Assembly (NCBI GenBank): GCA_016256075.1
Contig: SDVU01000267.1
Location: 1 to 16,323 of the forward strand
DNA length: 16,323 nt
Source: Dictyocoela muelleri
Lineage: Eukaryota; Microsporidia
Direction of reading: 5' to 3'
In this document: positions 7,988 to 16,220 of the stretch, in pieces
Numbering within the stretch: the stretch's first letter is position 1
Layout of the letters: each line of letters opens with the position of its first letter
Position numbers and translations under genes: made by a program
The notes under the pieces: generated by a model
Seen by the model: only the letters and a program-made list of their open reading frames with translations
What the model was told of the DNA's origin: nothing
The model's database searches: none

Positions 7988-8528
7988 ATCTAGAACATGT
8001 GTCTCAAACACTCGGCCCGCCATAGGTTTTTGTGCGACACGCGAGTTTTTTTTAAACTGCTATTTTTTCATGTCTACCTATAAATAGATATTTTTTAATA
8101 CAAAAAATATCCAGTTAAGTTTTTTAAATGATTAAGTTTTGTGCTAAGGGTATTTTTGTATTTTTTTAGGCACAAATCGCTTTGAACAGCTTTTTCTGTT
8201 TCGAAACTAAATAAAAACTTGTTTAGATAAAATTTTTAAATAAAATATTTTTATTCTATTATAAAGATTTCTTTCTCAAGGAAAATTTTTTTCCGACTTC
8301 GATCGAATTATAGAAAAAAATCTCTATAGGCTTAAAGATGAAATAAAAAAACTATAACTTTGTTAATACATTTTTATTTTGGAAATCAATAACTTTTATT
8401 AAATTAAAAAAAAAGTTTTTATTTTTTTATACAACCTTTGGCACATTTCCTTTTGCGCGGCCTGCGAGAAAATTTTTAAATAAAAATGTCTCTTTGTCTT
8501 ATATGAATTTGACATACCTGATCCAGAA
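7988..8528. mobile_element. Non-autonomous hAT element with 8-bp target duplication
   Basis: The element runs 7996-8520 (525 bp). It starts CATGTGTCTCAAACACTCGG, and its end, read inward, is CAGGTATGTCAAATTC, so the ends match as CANGTNTNTCAAA, the hAT terminal form. It is flanked by ATCTAGAA (7988-7995) and ATCCAGAA (8521-8528), an 8-bp target duplication with one difference, as expected for hAT. GC-rich blocks (CTCGGCCCGC near 8012, GCGCGGCCTGCGAG near 8454) lie inside both ends. There is no transposase, and the interior is AT-rich. It sits inside a dispersed repeat whose third copy (near 10945) lacks it. Confidence 0.7.
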
Positions 8529-8822
8529 CTTCTTTTTTAGAGTATGTATTCAAGTTTTATATTAATCATAAAGGTGTCGGTTTTTTTCCCTATCATTTAA
8601 ACTGTCGATTTATTACCCTAATTATAAAAGAATAAAATATCAAATCAATAAATTTAATAAATTATAAAAAGTCATCATTTACACAGTTTTTTTCCGCATC
8701 TATTCATTTAGATAGCTTTGATGTGTCAGGTTACCAACGCCCATCATTTATTCAAATTTAAACTTAAGCTTATTCTACAATGACTCTATTGTTTGTGTAT
8801 TGACATCATTTATTGGATAAAT
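8529..8822. repeat. Dispersed repeat family, end of copy 1 plus partial copy 2
   Basis: 8529-8576 continues the unit broken by the hAT element and ends TTAATCATAAAGGTGTCGG, which recurs as TTAATCATAAGGGTTTCAG near 10991. From 8577 a second copy of the 7436-7660 segment follows in direct orientation, with shared blocks such as CTGTCGATTTATTACCC and AATTATAAAAGAATAAAAT. A 12-bp extra ATTTAATAA-type stretch distinguishes it. Confidence 0.55.
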
Positions 8823-9041
8823 AAATTTAATACTATGATTTACTCTTTCATATGAAAAACGTTAATGAATAGAATCTTACCTTCACCATTCGTCGCTCCA
8901 AATTATTGTTCCTGGTCGACATAAATTGTCTATTAAGTCATATGTGTTTCTTTTCGACGATTGGAAACTATTTTAATATAGTAATTTTGCTGGTTTGAAA
9001 GTGGGATCAGAAATCCAAAAACCCCAATGATTTTTTTTGGG

Positions 9042-9354
9042 TACTGTTCCATTATAAAAAACAACTTTTATTCTAGAAAAGCATGAGGATAGAACAAAAC
9101 ATAAATTAAGATGTTGTTTAATTTATTATTTAGTTCCCACAATGTTTGTATTTTCTTCTAGGAAGCATCTGTTCGGATCTTATTACACTCTAACCCTAAG
9201 GGTACGAATGGAATAAGATCCGAACAGATGCTTCCTAGAAGAAAATAAAAACATTGTAAGAACTAAATAATATATTAAACAACATCTTAATTTATGTTTT
9301 GTTAACTCCTCATGCTTTTCTAGCATAAAAATTGTTTTTTATAAGGGAACAATA
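9042..9354. mobile_element. Palindromic (foldback) MITE, TACTGTTCC family, copy 1
   Basis: The termini are TACTGTTCCATTATAAAAA on the left and TTATAAGGGAACAATA on the right. The arms, about 140 bp with few mismatches, contain CTAGAAAAGCATGAGGA and TTCTTCTAGGAAGCATCTG. The loop near 9185-9215 carries ACCCTAAGGGT. It is clearly the same family as 10201-10513 (arms and loop alignable). It is non-coding and non-autonomous, and no target duplication is evident. Confidence 0.85.
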
Positions 9355-9457
9355 GCGTTTTTGTACAATAACTCGATATTTTTAAGGTTTTACAAAAAAA
9401 AACAATAAAAAATCCAAATTAAATACAAAAAATAATAGTTTAAATAAAAAATAAATT

Positions 9458-9808
9458 TTTAATATACAAATTTTGGTTCTCCAACGGGTTAGAGATCCCC
9501 TCTTCAGATTTGAAAATCTTAATTGGTAATAGCATAGAGTATGTTATTTATTTCAAATAAGCATAAAATCTCGAGATAAATTTAAATATATTATAAATAT
9601 TAAAAATACTGAAATATATAGATATTTGCCAAATTTGGTAAATGTCTATATATTTTTATATTTTTAATATTTCCAATATATTTAGATTTATCTTGAGATT
9701 TTATGCTTATTTGAAATAAGAAACATACTCTATGCTCTTACCAATTAAGATTTTCAAATCTGAAGGTGGGTCTCTAACCCGTTGGAAAACCAAAATTTGT
9801 ATATTAAA
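9458..9808. mobile_element. Palindromic (foldback) MITE, TTGGTTCTA family
   Basis: Inverted arms run from TTTAATATACAAATTTTGG on the left to its complement ending at 9808, with a short loop near 9630 (TTTGCCAAATTTGGTAAAT). The family terminus TTGGTTCTCCAACGGG starts at 9473, so the symmetry extends about 15 bp beyond it. Either the true end is outside TTGGTTCT or a palindromic flank was captured. The partial element starting at 16222 matches at about 70% by eye. Arm-to-arm divergence is low. Confidence 0.8.
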
Positions 9809-10200
9809 CACTTATAATTTTTTCAAAGTCGCATCTTGATTATTACTAAAAAAGAAAAAATTTACAATATGATCTTGTTATTAAAGTATTATTATAATAA
9901 TTACGGAATAGTTTAAATTTTATAAAAAAGTCATTTCAGGAATAATACATCTGCTACAAGGGAGTATGCAGCAAAATAGTCTTTTACAATAGAAGAAACG
10001 GTTTTAAGTATCAAATTTACTATCTAAGGTTATATAACATAAAGAATTTATGAGAAACGAGAAGATTTGGCTTGATAAATAATGATTCTCATTTTTATTA
10101 TTATATACAAACCGTACTCTGGCTATTCTAATTTTTTTAAATTTTCTTATGGTCTCATATAGTTTTAAAAAAATAAAAAAACTTTAAAAAAAATGTAAAT
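9809..10200. other. AT-rich spacer between MITEs
   Basis: No gene, RNA or repeat can be supported. Translations are broken in all frames. Confidence 0.45.
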
Positions 10201-10513
10201 ATTTCAAAATATAAAAACCAACTTTTATGCTAGAAAAGCATGAGAATAGAACAAAATATAAATTGAGTTGTTGTTTAATTTATTATGTGAGTTCCCACAA
10301 TGTTTGGATTTTCTTCTAAGAAGCATCTGTTCATAAATTATCTCACTCAAACCCTATGGTTCGAGTGGAATAAATTATGAACAAATGCTTCTTAGAAGAA
10401 AATCCAAACATTGTGGGAACTCACATAATAAATTAAACAACAACTCGATATATATTTTGTTCTCTTCTTATGCTTTTCTAGCATAAAAGTTAGTTTTTAT
10501 AATGGAACAGTAC
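10201..10513. mobile_element. Palindromic (foldback) MITE, TACTGTTCC family, copy 2
   Basis: The right terminus, read inward, is GTACTGTTCCATTATAAAAA, matching the left terminus of 9042-9354. The left terminus is eroded outside 10211. The arms (10211 to about 10340 and 10370-10500) differ at about seven positions by eye. The loop (CTCAAACCCTATGGTTCGAG) corresponds to the loop of copy 1. The two copies lie about 0.85 kb apart in an MITE-rich cluster. Confidence 0.85.
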
Positions 10514-10687
10514 CTCTTCTTGTAAGATCATACAAAGATAATATTTTTGTTTATAATGAAACACCAATTCATCAATTTGACATATACCCCCATCATATTC
10601 TAGCTTTATTGGGGTTTATTCAAATTCTCGAGAATTTGTTCATTCAATTTCGAATATATTTTCGATATAACCTCTTTTTTTATTTTA

Positions 10688-10991
10688 AACTCATTTATTA
10701 AATCCTTTTTAAGAAAACTAGTAACAAATCATAATACAATCTTATAGTATAATTTTTAAGTCTATTTTGATTCTTTTCTTTTGAATTTAAGCGTATTTTG
10801 AAAATTCGGAGCGATATTTGTGATAACAACGATAGGCTAAGCGATCAACATTTCGTTTATCTTTTACTGTTTTTATCAATTCATACAATCATCGCAATAC
10901 ATGATATCGCTAGAAATACTCGATCGTTTAAAAATTCTATTGTCATAGCTCTGTAACTTCGTATTGTTAATATATATTAAAGATTTAAATT
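10688..10991. repeat. Dispersed repeat family, copy 3
   Basis: This aligns with the right part of copy 1. Shared blocks are ATTAAATCCTTTTTAA (near 10697), AATTTTTAAGTCTA, ATTCGGAGCGATAT and ATCAATTCATA, and the tail TTAATCATAAGGGT matches 8564-8577. Identity is low (about 60-65% by eye). It lacks the hAT insertion present in copy 1. It joins directly to the pogo transposase remnant that starts at about 10992, so the family may be the 5' part of that transposon. Confidence 0.45.
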
Positions 10992-11995
10992 AATCATAAG
11001 GGTTTCAGTTTTTTAATATCGATGAGACTTGGCTTTATATAAAAAATAGATCATTTGCCTATGACAAAAAATTATAAGATAAATGCAAATAAAAACAAAA
11101 CTCGAGTTACAATAATGTTAAGGTGGAATTAATTAGTTAATTGCTAAAGTAACTTCTTATTGGTAAATCTGAATAACCAAGAGTTGTTAAAAATGTTGAG
11201 TTAAAGATTTTTTATATACTGTACATAGCAAATAAGACTTCATTATTAACAAGAAATCTTTTTAAGAGCATATTTAGCGTCTAAATGATGGCACAATTGT
11301 TGAAAATAGAAAGGATTTATTGAGTGATAATTTCTCTGGATAAATAGGTAAAATAAATCACACGCTGAACTTAAATTCTTAACTCCCAATCGTATGTTTA
11401 TAATTCAACTTTTATAAATGGAAATAATCTATTCATCGTAGAAAATGCTGATAAATTTTCTGGTGTATTGCGGTATCACACATGATTTACATCCATCGGA
11501 AATCTTTAAAAAGTTAACCTGATGAATATTGTTTTTGAGATTAAAAAATCACTTAAATGTGTTACAAATGAAACAATTAAGAACTTTTAGATCAAACCAG
11601 GCTTATTAGATTATAAAAACTGTATTAAAGAAGCCGAATTGAAGAAGCTGAATCGAAGAAGCTGAATCGAAGATGCCGAATAGAAGAAGCCAAATAGAAG
11701 AAGCCAAATAGAAGAAGCCTAATAGAAGAAGCCAATAGAAGAAGCCAATAGAAGAAGCCAAATAGAAGAAAAATTAAAAGTATAAAGTCTTGATGAAATC
11801 TCGGATGAAGAAAAGGTATTTTTTGAAAAAATAGTAGGTTTAAATAACATATATCTGAAAAATATTTATTACATTAAGGGCTTAGTCATTTAAAAACACC
11901 TTTACTATTCTTACACATCTTAACTTAGAATATCTGCACTATTTGTATAATCTTATAGATAATGTCATTGATGAGTATCTGAAAAGACATTAAAA
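10992..11995 (+). pseudogene. pogo/Tigger-type DDE transposase, broken
   Basis: The order of short motifs, read over shifted plus-strand frames, matches the C-terminal two thirds of pogo/Tigger (Tc1-mariner superfamily) transposases. FQFFNIDETWLYIKNRSF (10995-11048) carries the first catalytic D as in NxDETGLF. IGKSE-PRVVKNV (near 11160-11200) corresponds to the IGKSxxPRCFK block. ANKTSLLTRNLF (11229-11265) corresponds to the AWMT..IF block. A DNFSG-like block (near 11330) is where the second catalytic D sits in LxLDNxxxH. VTNETIKNF-IKPGLLDY (near 11560-11610) corresponds to the ETIxNCWxKAG tail. Several frameshifts and stops interrupt it, and no N-terminal helix-turn-helix is visible. The C-terminal part holds a 14-bp minisatellite (11627-11764). 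It is an inactive DNA transposon with no visible terminal repeats. Confidence 0.65.
11627..11764. repeat. 14-bp minisatellite in the transposase tail
   Basis: There are ten units of GAAGAAGCCAAATA type (two of 13 bp), with early units reading GAAGAAGCTGAATC. Because 14 is not a multiple of three, the reading frame rotates through it, giving Glu/Ala/Lys/Asn-rich peptides. It lies between the ETIKN block and the EISDEEK-like tail of the pogo transposase remnant, a linker that is acidic and variable in that family. Confidence 0.85.
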
Positions 11996-12081
11996 AGGAT
12001 GTTTGCCTAAAACTTTAATAAAATATATAATTAGTTCAATTATTTATATTTTTACAATTAGTCCGAATTTTATGGTATTGT

Positions 12082-12124
12082 CGATTTTTACGCACCAAAT
12101 TTCAAAATTTGGTCGTAAAAATCG
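12082..12124. repeat. Short near-perfect hairpin
   Basis: CGATTTTTACGCACCAAATTT is followed by a 2-bp loop and its complement, with a single unpaired C in the left arm, giving arms of 20-21 bp. No U-run terminator or coding context is attached. It may be a tiny foldback element or a replication/repair palindrome. Confidence 0.7.
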
Positions 12125-12480
12125 CCTCCTACTGTAAAACGAATTAATCATTTTTTTAAAAAAATAAGATCATAACAATTTATACGTTAAATTCACTTTT
12201 TAAAATATTATTACTGAGGTGTACATACTTGCCACCACAAAAAATTGGGGAAAATCAATTTCATGTCAAACGCCAGTCAAATTTTAAAAAAAAATATCCA
12301 ATTTGGTTCTATTTAAAAAATGAGGTAAATTTTTGATCAAAAAGGTATAAAAGCAACACGAACCGTAAACCTATGCACGAAGGATACAATGAACATAACA
12401 AGTCAATAAAAAAATTCCAAAATCTTTTATAGTTAATAATTTTTTATTAATAACCTTTTAATTTCGCATCTCAATTTGAG
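12125..12480. other. Flank 5' of the Ty3/gypsy fossil, possible leader
   Basis: No open frame is present. A TATA-like GGTATAAAAGC lies near 12342-12352, followed by sequence of ordinary composition. It could belong to a leader or LTR of the retroelement that begins shortly after, but no second copy of an LTR is in the window to prove this. Confidence 0.3.
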
Positions 12481-12489
12481 CTCAAAAAG

Positions 12490-13330
12490 AATCATTAGAG
12501 AACTGAAAAACGATATTAAAAACGAAGAAGTTTTTATTATGAGAACACCTAGGGTTGATATGAATTACGAAATCGCAACATTCTAATAAATGAGTGAATA
12601 ATCTGGTTTAAAGGTCTGTCATAAACTGAATATCCTGACATCTATCGAAGATCAAGATTTGTTATCATGGAGAACATGTTTTATGAGGTCTCGAGAATTT
12701 GCAGATCGTCATAAGAGGCAAAGCTTGAAGTCCTAACTCAGATTGTAGACCTATCAATCCAACACCAGATTTGAATTTGTGACAATAGCAATGAAATGAT
12801 GAATAAGATTTTAAAGCTAAAATGTAACCGTAACACATTTCACATTTATCAAAATAGATTAACCATTAAACACCAGATAAATTTTATACTATCCGTGCAT
12901 TTGTTAATGAGATCCAGGTTAATTGTAATAAGATCGGTATCTGCTAGGATTGGAACGATCTTATGATTAAGGCAAAAATTGAAGAGATTTTCTTTATAGG
13001 ACTACACGAAAATATCAAATTTGAATTGGTAATATGCAATAATAAATTATTTAATAACTGGATTAGAATATTATCTGAAATGGATCAATTATGTAATGAA
13101 CGTATTCAATCAACATTTATCATGTTAGACCATGTAAAATTTAGACTTAAGAATCTTGATAACAATAACGTAACCCAAATTGCAGTAGATACGGGAAGGT
13201 AAGAAAATGTATGATCATCAACATAATTGGAAGGGACGAAAATATTATAATGTTCAAAAATAATCATCACATTCCTACAAATAGTGTAGATCTCAAATAA
13301 AAAATAATAAAGGTAACAGCAGTGTATCAT
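12490..13330 (+). pseudogene. gag-like region of the Ty3/gypsy fossil
   Basis: The longest clear stretch (12963-13202) encodes a helical, charged peptide beginning MIKAKIEEIFFIGLHENIKF. Its position before the protease-like part and its composition fit a Ty3/gypsy capsid C-terminal region. No zinc knuckle is seen. The gag assignment rests on context more than on motif. The minus-strand frame over 13106-13330 is a shadow. Confidence 0.4.
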
Positions 13331-13521
13331 GAAATAAAAATCTTGAAGGACTTGACAAAAGTAGGAAACAATTCGGAAATAAAGACAACGATGAAAAACA
13401 AATACATAAAGTTCAAGAGCCCGATTTTAAACAAAAAATATTAGAAGTATCACTTAAAGTAAGAGGAACAAGATTTAAAGCGATGATTGATACGAGATCT
13501 GTCGATAACTAAATTCCTGAT

Positions 13522-13601
13522 AGCATTATAACAAGGTATAATTTCCCAGTAACTGAACTGAATGAGAAAAAAAATGATGAATTGGTCAATGATTCTAAGT
13601 A
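13522..13601 (+). repeat. 80-bp direct duplication flanking the MULE, left copy
   Basis: This is retroelement sequence (TTATAACAAGGTATAATTTC, then CCAGTAACTGAACTGAATGA) repeated at 15235-15315 with about six differences. Both copies read ITRYNFPVTELNEKK in the protease-like region. The length is far beyond the usual 8-11 bp MULE target duplication. Confidence 0.85.
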
Positions 13602-13610
13602 GATCGATGA

Positions 13611-13678
13611 CCGCAAATTCGTCCGAGGACGAATTTGCGGGGATTCATTCGAGAGAAATTCCCGCAAATTCGTCCGAG
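13611..13678. repeat. MULE terminal inverted repeat, left
   Basis: It consists of the palindrome CCGCAAATTCGTCC-GA-GGACGAATTTGCGG, a spacer with ATTCATTCGAGAGAAATTCC, then a third motif CCGCAAATTCGTCCGAG. The clustered motif copies are candidate transposase-binding sites. Confidence 0.8.
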
Positions 13679-13748
13679 AAATTTTTTTAAATTTTTAAAA
13701 ATTAGACATAAAAAATAAAAATTAATTTAATTTAAATCCATAGATTTT

Positions 13749-15104
13749 TTAAATATTTTCGACGAATTCATCCTCATCAAAATATTTCATATCATTTGCC
13801 AATAGAAATAATTTAACATCTTCTTCACAATTTTTTCTCGGCCATGAAACAATTGATAATTTATTTTGTTTAATTTCAATTTCATTTACTTGCTCAATTT
13901 CCAAAACTTTTTTAATGAAAAATGCAATGTTTGGGTTAGTTATTTTAATCTTATCATTTATTACTCTGTGCCATGCTTCGGCAATATTTGTAGTCCTTGT
14001 TCAAAATTCAGAATTCGATCATATATTCCCTAATTTTCTTTTTTAAAAATAGAGGATTTATACTGATCATTTTCTAACATACCAAAATATGTAGATTCAA
14101 AATATTTATTCAAATTTTTTATTTTTTCATCATTTTTGTCTGGATAATTTCGAGTGCATTTGGAAAAAAAATCAAAGATTTATGTATTGGGTAAAAATGC
14201 TGATGATAAAATTCTTCTGATATATTTTTTGAAATCCAAATCGGATTTCTATCTTATTGACAATCCTCCGGATTGAATTCTCCGCCAAATTGATTGGTTA
14301 AAATGGAAGTAACAAAGCTGCAATTTAGTGGATTTAAATACATCTAAAATTGCATTATTCTATGATTTTTCAAGATCAGAAATCACTAAATCTGGGATTA
14401 AATCAAAAAGTTCCTTAATTTTTATTATAACTCTTTTATATTGCCTTTTTTGTTTTGATTTCATCAATATATATATATATATTATAGGATATGATTTCCC
14501 TAAGAATAAAGAATGTATTACTAAACATTGTGAGAAACCATAGAGAGATATTTTGAATCTCCCGTCAATTAATAAGATCCTTGAATTAACAAAAAAAATT
14601 TCTTAAATTCACTGAAAAATACCAAAAACCTTTCATTATCATTAAAACCATAATCAAATCTTAGAAAATACTCACCATTATTGTCTTTTTTTAAATTTTC
14701 AGGTATATCGTCAAATTCTCTGGGTTGAAAATTATTAATGTCATTTCTTATTTTTTCAACTGAATCTCGCAAATAATGTATATTTGGAAGATTCTTAAAC
14801 TGTATATCAGGATTTTTTTTATTTCCGTAAAAATTTCATTTGATGGAAGTTATGATTCTTTCGCATGTTTTCGAATTTCATTTTGTATTTTTATTTTTGG
14901 AATTTTTTCAGTCATTTTTGAATGAGTATGTTCCACTTAATTTATTATATTTTCATCTCTTACATGCACTGTACCCGTGCACCTTCTATTCTGACACCTA
15001 AATCGACTGATATTATTTTTCGTATCGGCATGATTGTGAATCATTTCTTTATAGATTAAAAGTTTCTTTCCCCGTTCGCTTTCAAATAATAAAAAAATTT
15101 TCAT
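13749..15104 (-). pseudogene. MULE transposase with FLYWCH-type zinc finger, broken
   Basis: The start chosen is the ATG at 15104 (MKIFLLFESERGKKLLIYKE). An N-terminal FLYWCH-type finger reads FRCQNRRCTGTVHV (C-x4-C) and, just after an in-frame stop at 14937, EHTHS supplies the two histidines. The frame 14569-14772 (RFDYGFNDNERFLVFFSEF) is the pre-catalytic block, and IDGRFKISLYGFSQ (near 14530-14573) carries the first catalytic D. PDLVISDLEKS (near 14365-14400) carries the second D, CYFHFNQSIWRRIQ (near 14275-14325) is the C-x2-H motif, and AEAWHRVIN with NPNIAFFIKK (near 13915-13990) is the region around the final E. The protein ends FDEDEFVENI at 13749. Multiple frameshifts and stops and an AT microsatellite (near 14468) show it is inactive. 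The plus-strand frame at 14328-14543 is a shadow. Confidence 0.75.
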
Positions 15105-15166
15105 TCGGGGTAATCTTAGAAACTTTTTTCGAAAAATTATTTTGAAAAATAGAAATATTATTATTC

Positions 15167-15233
15167 TCAGACGAATTTGCGGAAATTCTCTCGGACGAAT
15201 CCCAGCAAATTCGTCCACAGACGAATTTGCGAG
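15167..15233. repeat. MULE terminal inverted repeat, right
   Basis: This is the reverse complement of 13611-13678 with about ten differences, and again has three CGCAAATTCGTCC-type motifs. It is followed within two bases by the right copy of the 80-bp duplication. Confidence 0.8.
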
Positions 15234-15234
15234 C

Positions 15235-15315
15235 AGCCTTATAACAAGGTATAATTTCCCAGTAACTGAACTGAATGAGAAAAAAAAATGTTGAATTAGC
15301 CAATGATTCGAAGTA
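15235..15315 (+). repeat. 80-bp direct duplication flanking the MULE, right copy
   Basis: This is the second copy of 13522-13601. It continues without a break into downstream protease-like sequence, so this copy is the one that joins the rest of pol. Confidence 0.85.
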
Positions 15316-15630
15316 AATATAACAAAATATTGTAACCTCCAGTTTGAGATATTAAACGACAAGAATATAACTTATAAAAGTATGTTTTTAGTAATAGCAA
15401 ACACTTCTGAAATTATAATTGTGGTGTGAAAAATTTAATGGATAATGACGCAATAATAAACGCGAAAGGCGGAACTATGAATCTTGACGGAATAGAATAT
15501 GAAATATGTCGAAGCGCTAAGACTAATAATCAGTATGATAACGAAATTATAAATAAATCAAAAATTCGCACGATTAAAGACAGAATATCGAATTTACTAG
15601 AAACAACCTTTAAAAAAATCCCTTAAGACG
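15239..15630 (+). pseudogene. Protease-like and pol linker region of the Ty3/gypsy fossil
   Basis: This continues the retropepsin-like region begun before the MULE. The clearest piece is 15426-15626, with AIINAKGGTMNLDGIEYEI, typical of the segment between protease and reverse transcriptase in Ty3/gypsy pol. It is fossil. Confidence 0.5.
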
Positions 15631-15639
15631 AAATATAAA

Positions 15640-16215
15640 CATAATTAAACACAAAATCGTCTTTCAAAAGAATTTACAAATATAGCAAAAGACTATCCAG
15701 TGCCTATAGGATTAAGAGACGAAGTGCGTGAAATTTATAAACACTAATTGAAAAAGATATTATTGAGAAAGAAATTACAAAACATCATCACCGGGGTTCA
15801 TAATAAATAAAAAGAATATGAAGATTAGGCTTGTGGTAGACTACCGGCGATTGAATGCAATAAAAGTTAAAACGAACCAAGAAACACCCAAAATTCACGC
15901 AATTTTGACGTGTTAAAAGGAAGCAATTTTTTTCTTATAGATCTGAATCAGGGGTATTATAAGATCAAAATATCAGAAGAAGATAGAAACAAAACTAGTT
16001 TCCTTATAATGCATAAAAATTACATTTTTCAAAAAATACCTCACGGGATTTGGACTAGCCTGCTAATTTTCAAAAGGCAATGGACATTATATTTGCAGAT
16101 GTGAAAAACGTAATTATTTATATCTATGACATTCTAATATTTACCGATTCTGAAGAAAAACACTACGATGTTCATAAAGAGGTAATTTCATTATTAAGAA
16201 GATTTGAAGTTTAAA
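15640..16215 (+). pseudogene. Reverse transcriptase region of the Ty3/gypsy fossil
   Basis: RLVVDYRRLNAIK (near 15829-15867) is the first conserved RT block. FFLIDLNQGYYKIKI (near 15928-15972) is the block with the first catalytic aspartate. The YxDD-region block follows near 16110-16145. Block order and wording are those of Ty3/gypsy elements, not LINEs or Copia. The region ends where the MITE at 16221 begins, and it is broken. Confidence 0.75.
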
Positions 16216-16220
16216 TAAAA

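Larger units (their letters stand above)
13611..15233 (-). mobile_element. MULE (Mutator-like) DNA transposon inserted in the retroelement
   Basis: Terminal inverted repeats of about 70 bp (13611-13678 and 15167-15233) are roughly 85% identical by eye. Each contains three copies of the motif CGCAAATTCGTCC in alternating direction. At 13611-13640 two copies form a perfect palindrome around GA. The interior carries a decayed MULE transposase on the minus strand. The element is about 1.6 kb, short for an autonomous MULE. The retroelement continues on both sides, which proves insertion into it. Confidence 0.8.
12480..16220 (+). mobile_element. Ty3/gypsy LTR retrotransposon fossil, interrupted
   Basis: Parts in order are a gag-like region (about 12490-13330), a retropepsin-like region (about 13430-13600, resuming 15239-15500) and a reverse transcriptase region (about 15640-16215). 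The order and the plus-strand direction fit a Ty3/gypsy pol. The element is broken, with of the order of ten or more lesions. It is split by a MULE insertion (13611-15233) and cut at the right by a palindromic MITE. RNase H, integrase and the 3' end are outside the window or lost. It is old but still alignable by eye. Confidence 0.7.

Noticed and set aside
10640-10991. N-terminal DNA-binding half of the pogo transposase
   Set aside because: No helix-turn-helix or CENP-B-like motif can be read in any plus frame, and the segment aligns instead with the dispersed repeat.
12303-12311. Isolated TTGGTTCTA as another MITE end
   Set aside because: A nine-base match with no inverted partner nearby and no alignment to the element interiors.
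13106-13330. Minus-strand open frame of 74 codons
   Set aside because: Antisense shadow of the gag-like part of the Ty3/gypsy fossil.
14328-14543. Plus-strand open frame of 71 codons
   Set aside because: Antisense shadow of the MULE transposase core, passing through an AT microsatellite.
15082-15303. Minus-strand open frame of 73 codons crossing the MULE right end
   Set aside because: It spans the insertion junction and the terminal repeat, and shares neither the transposase frame nor any motif.
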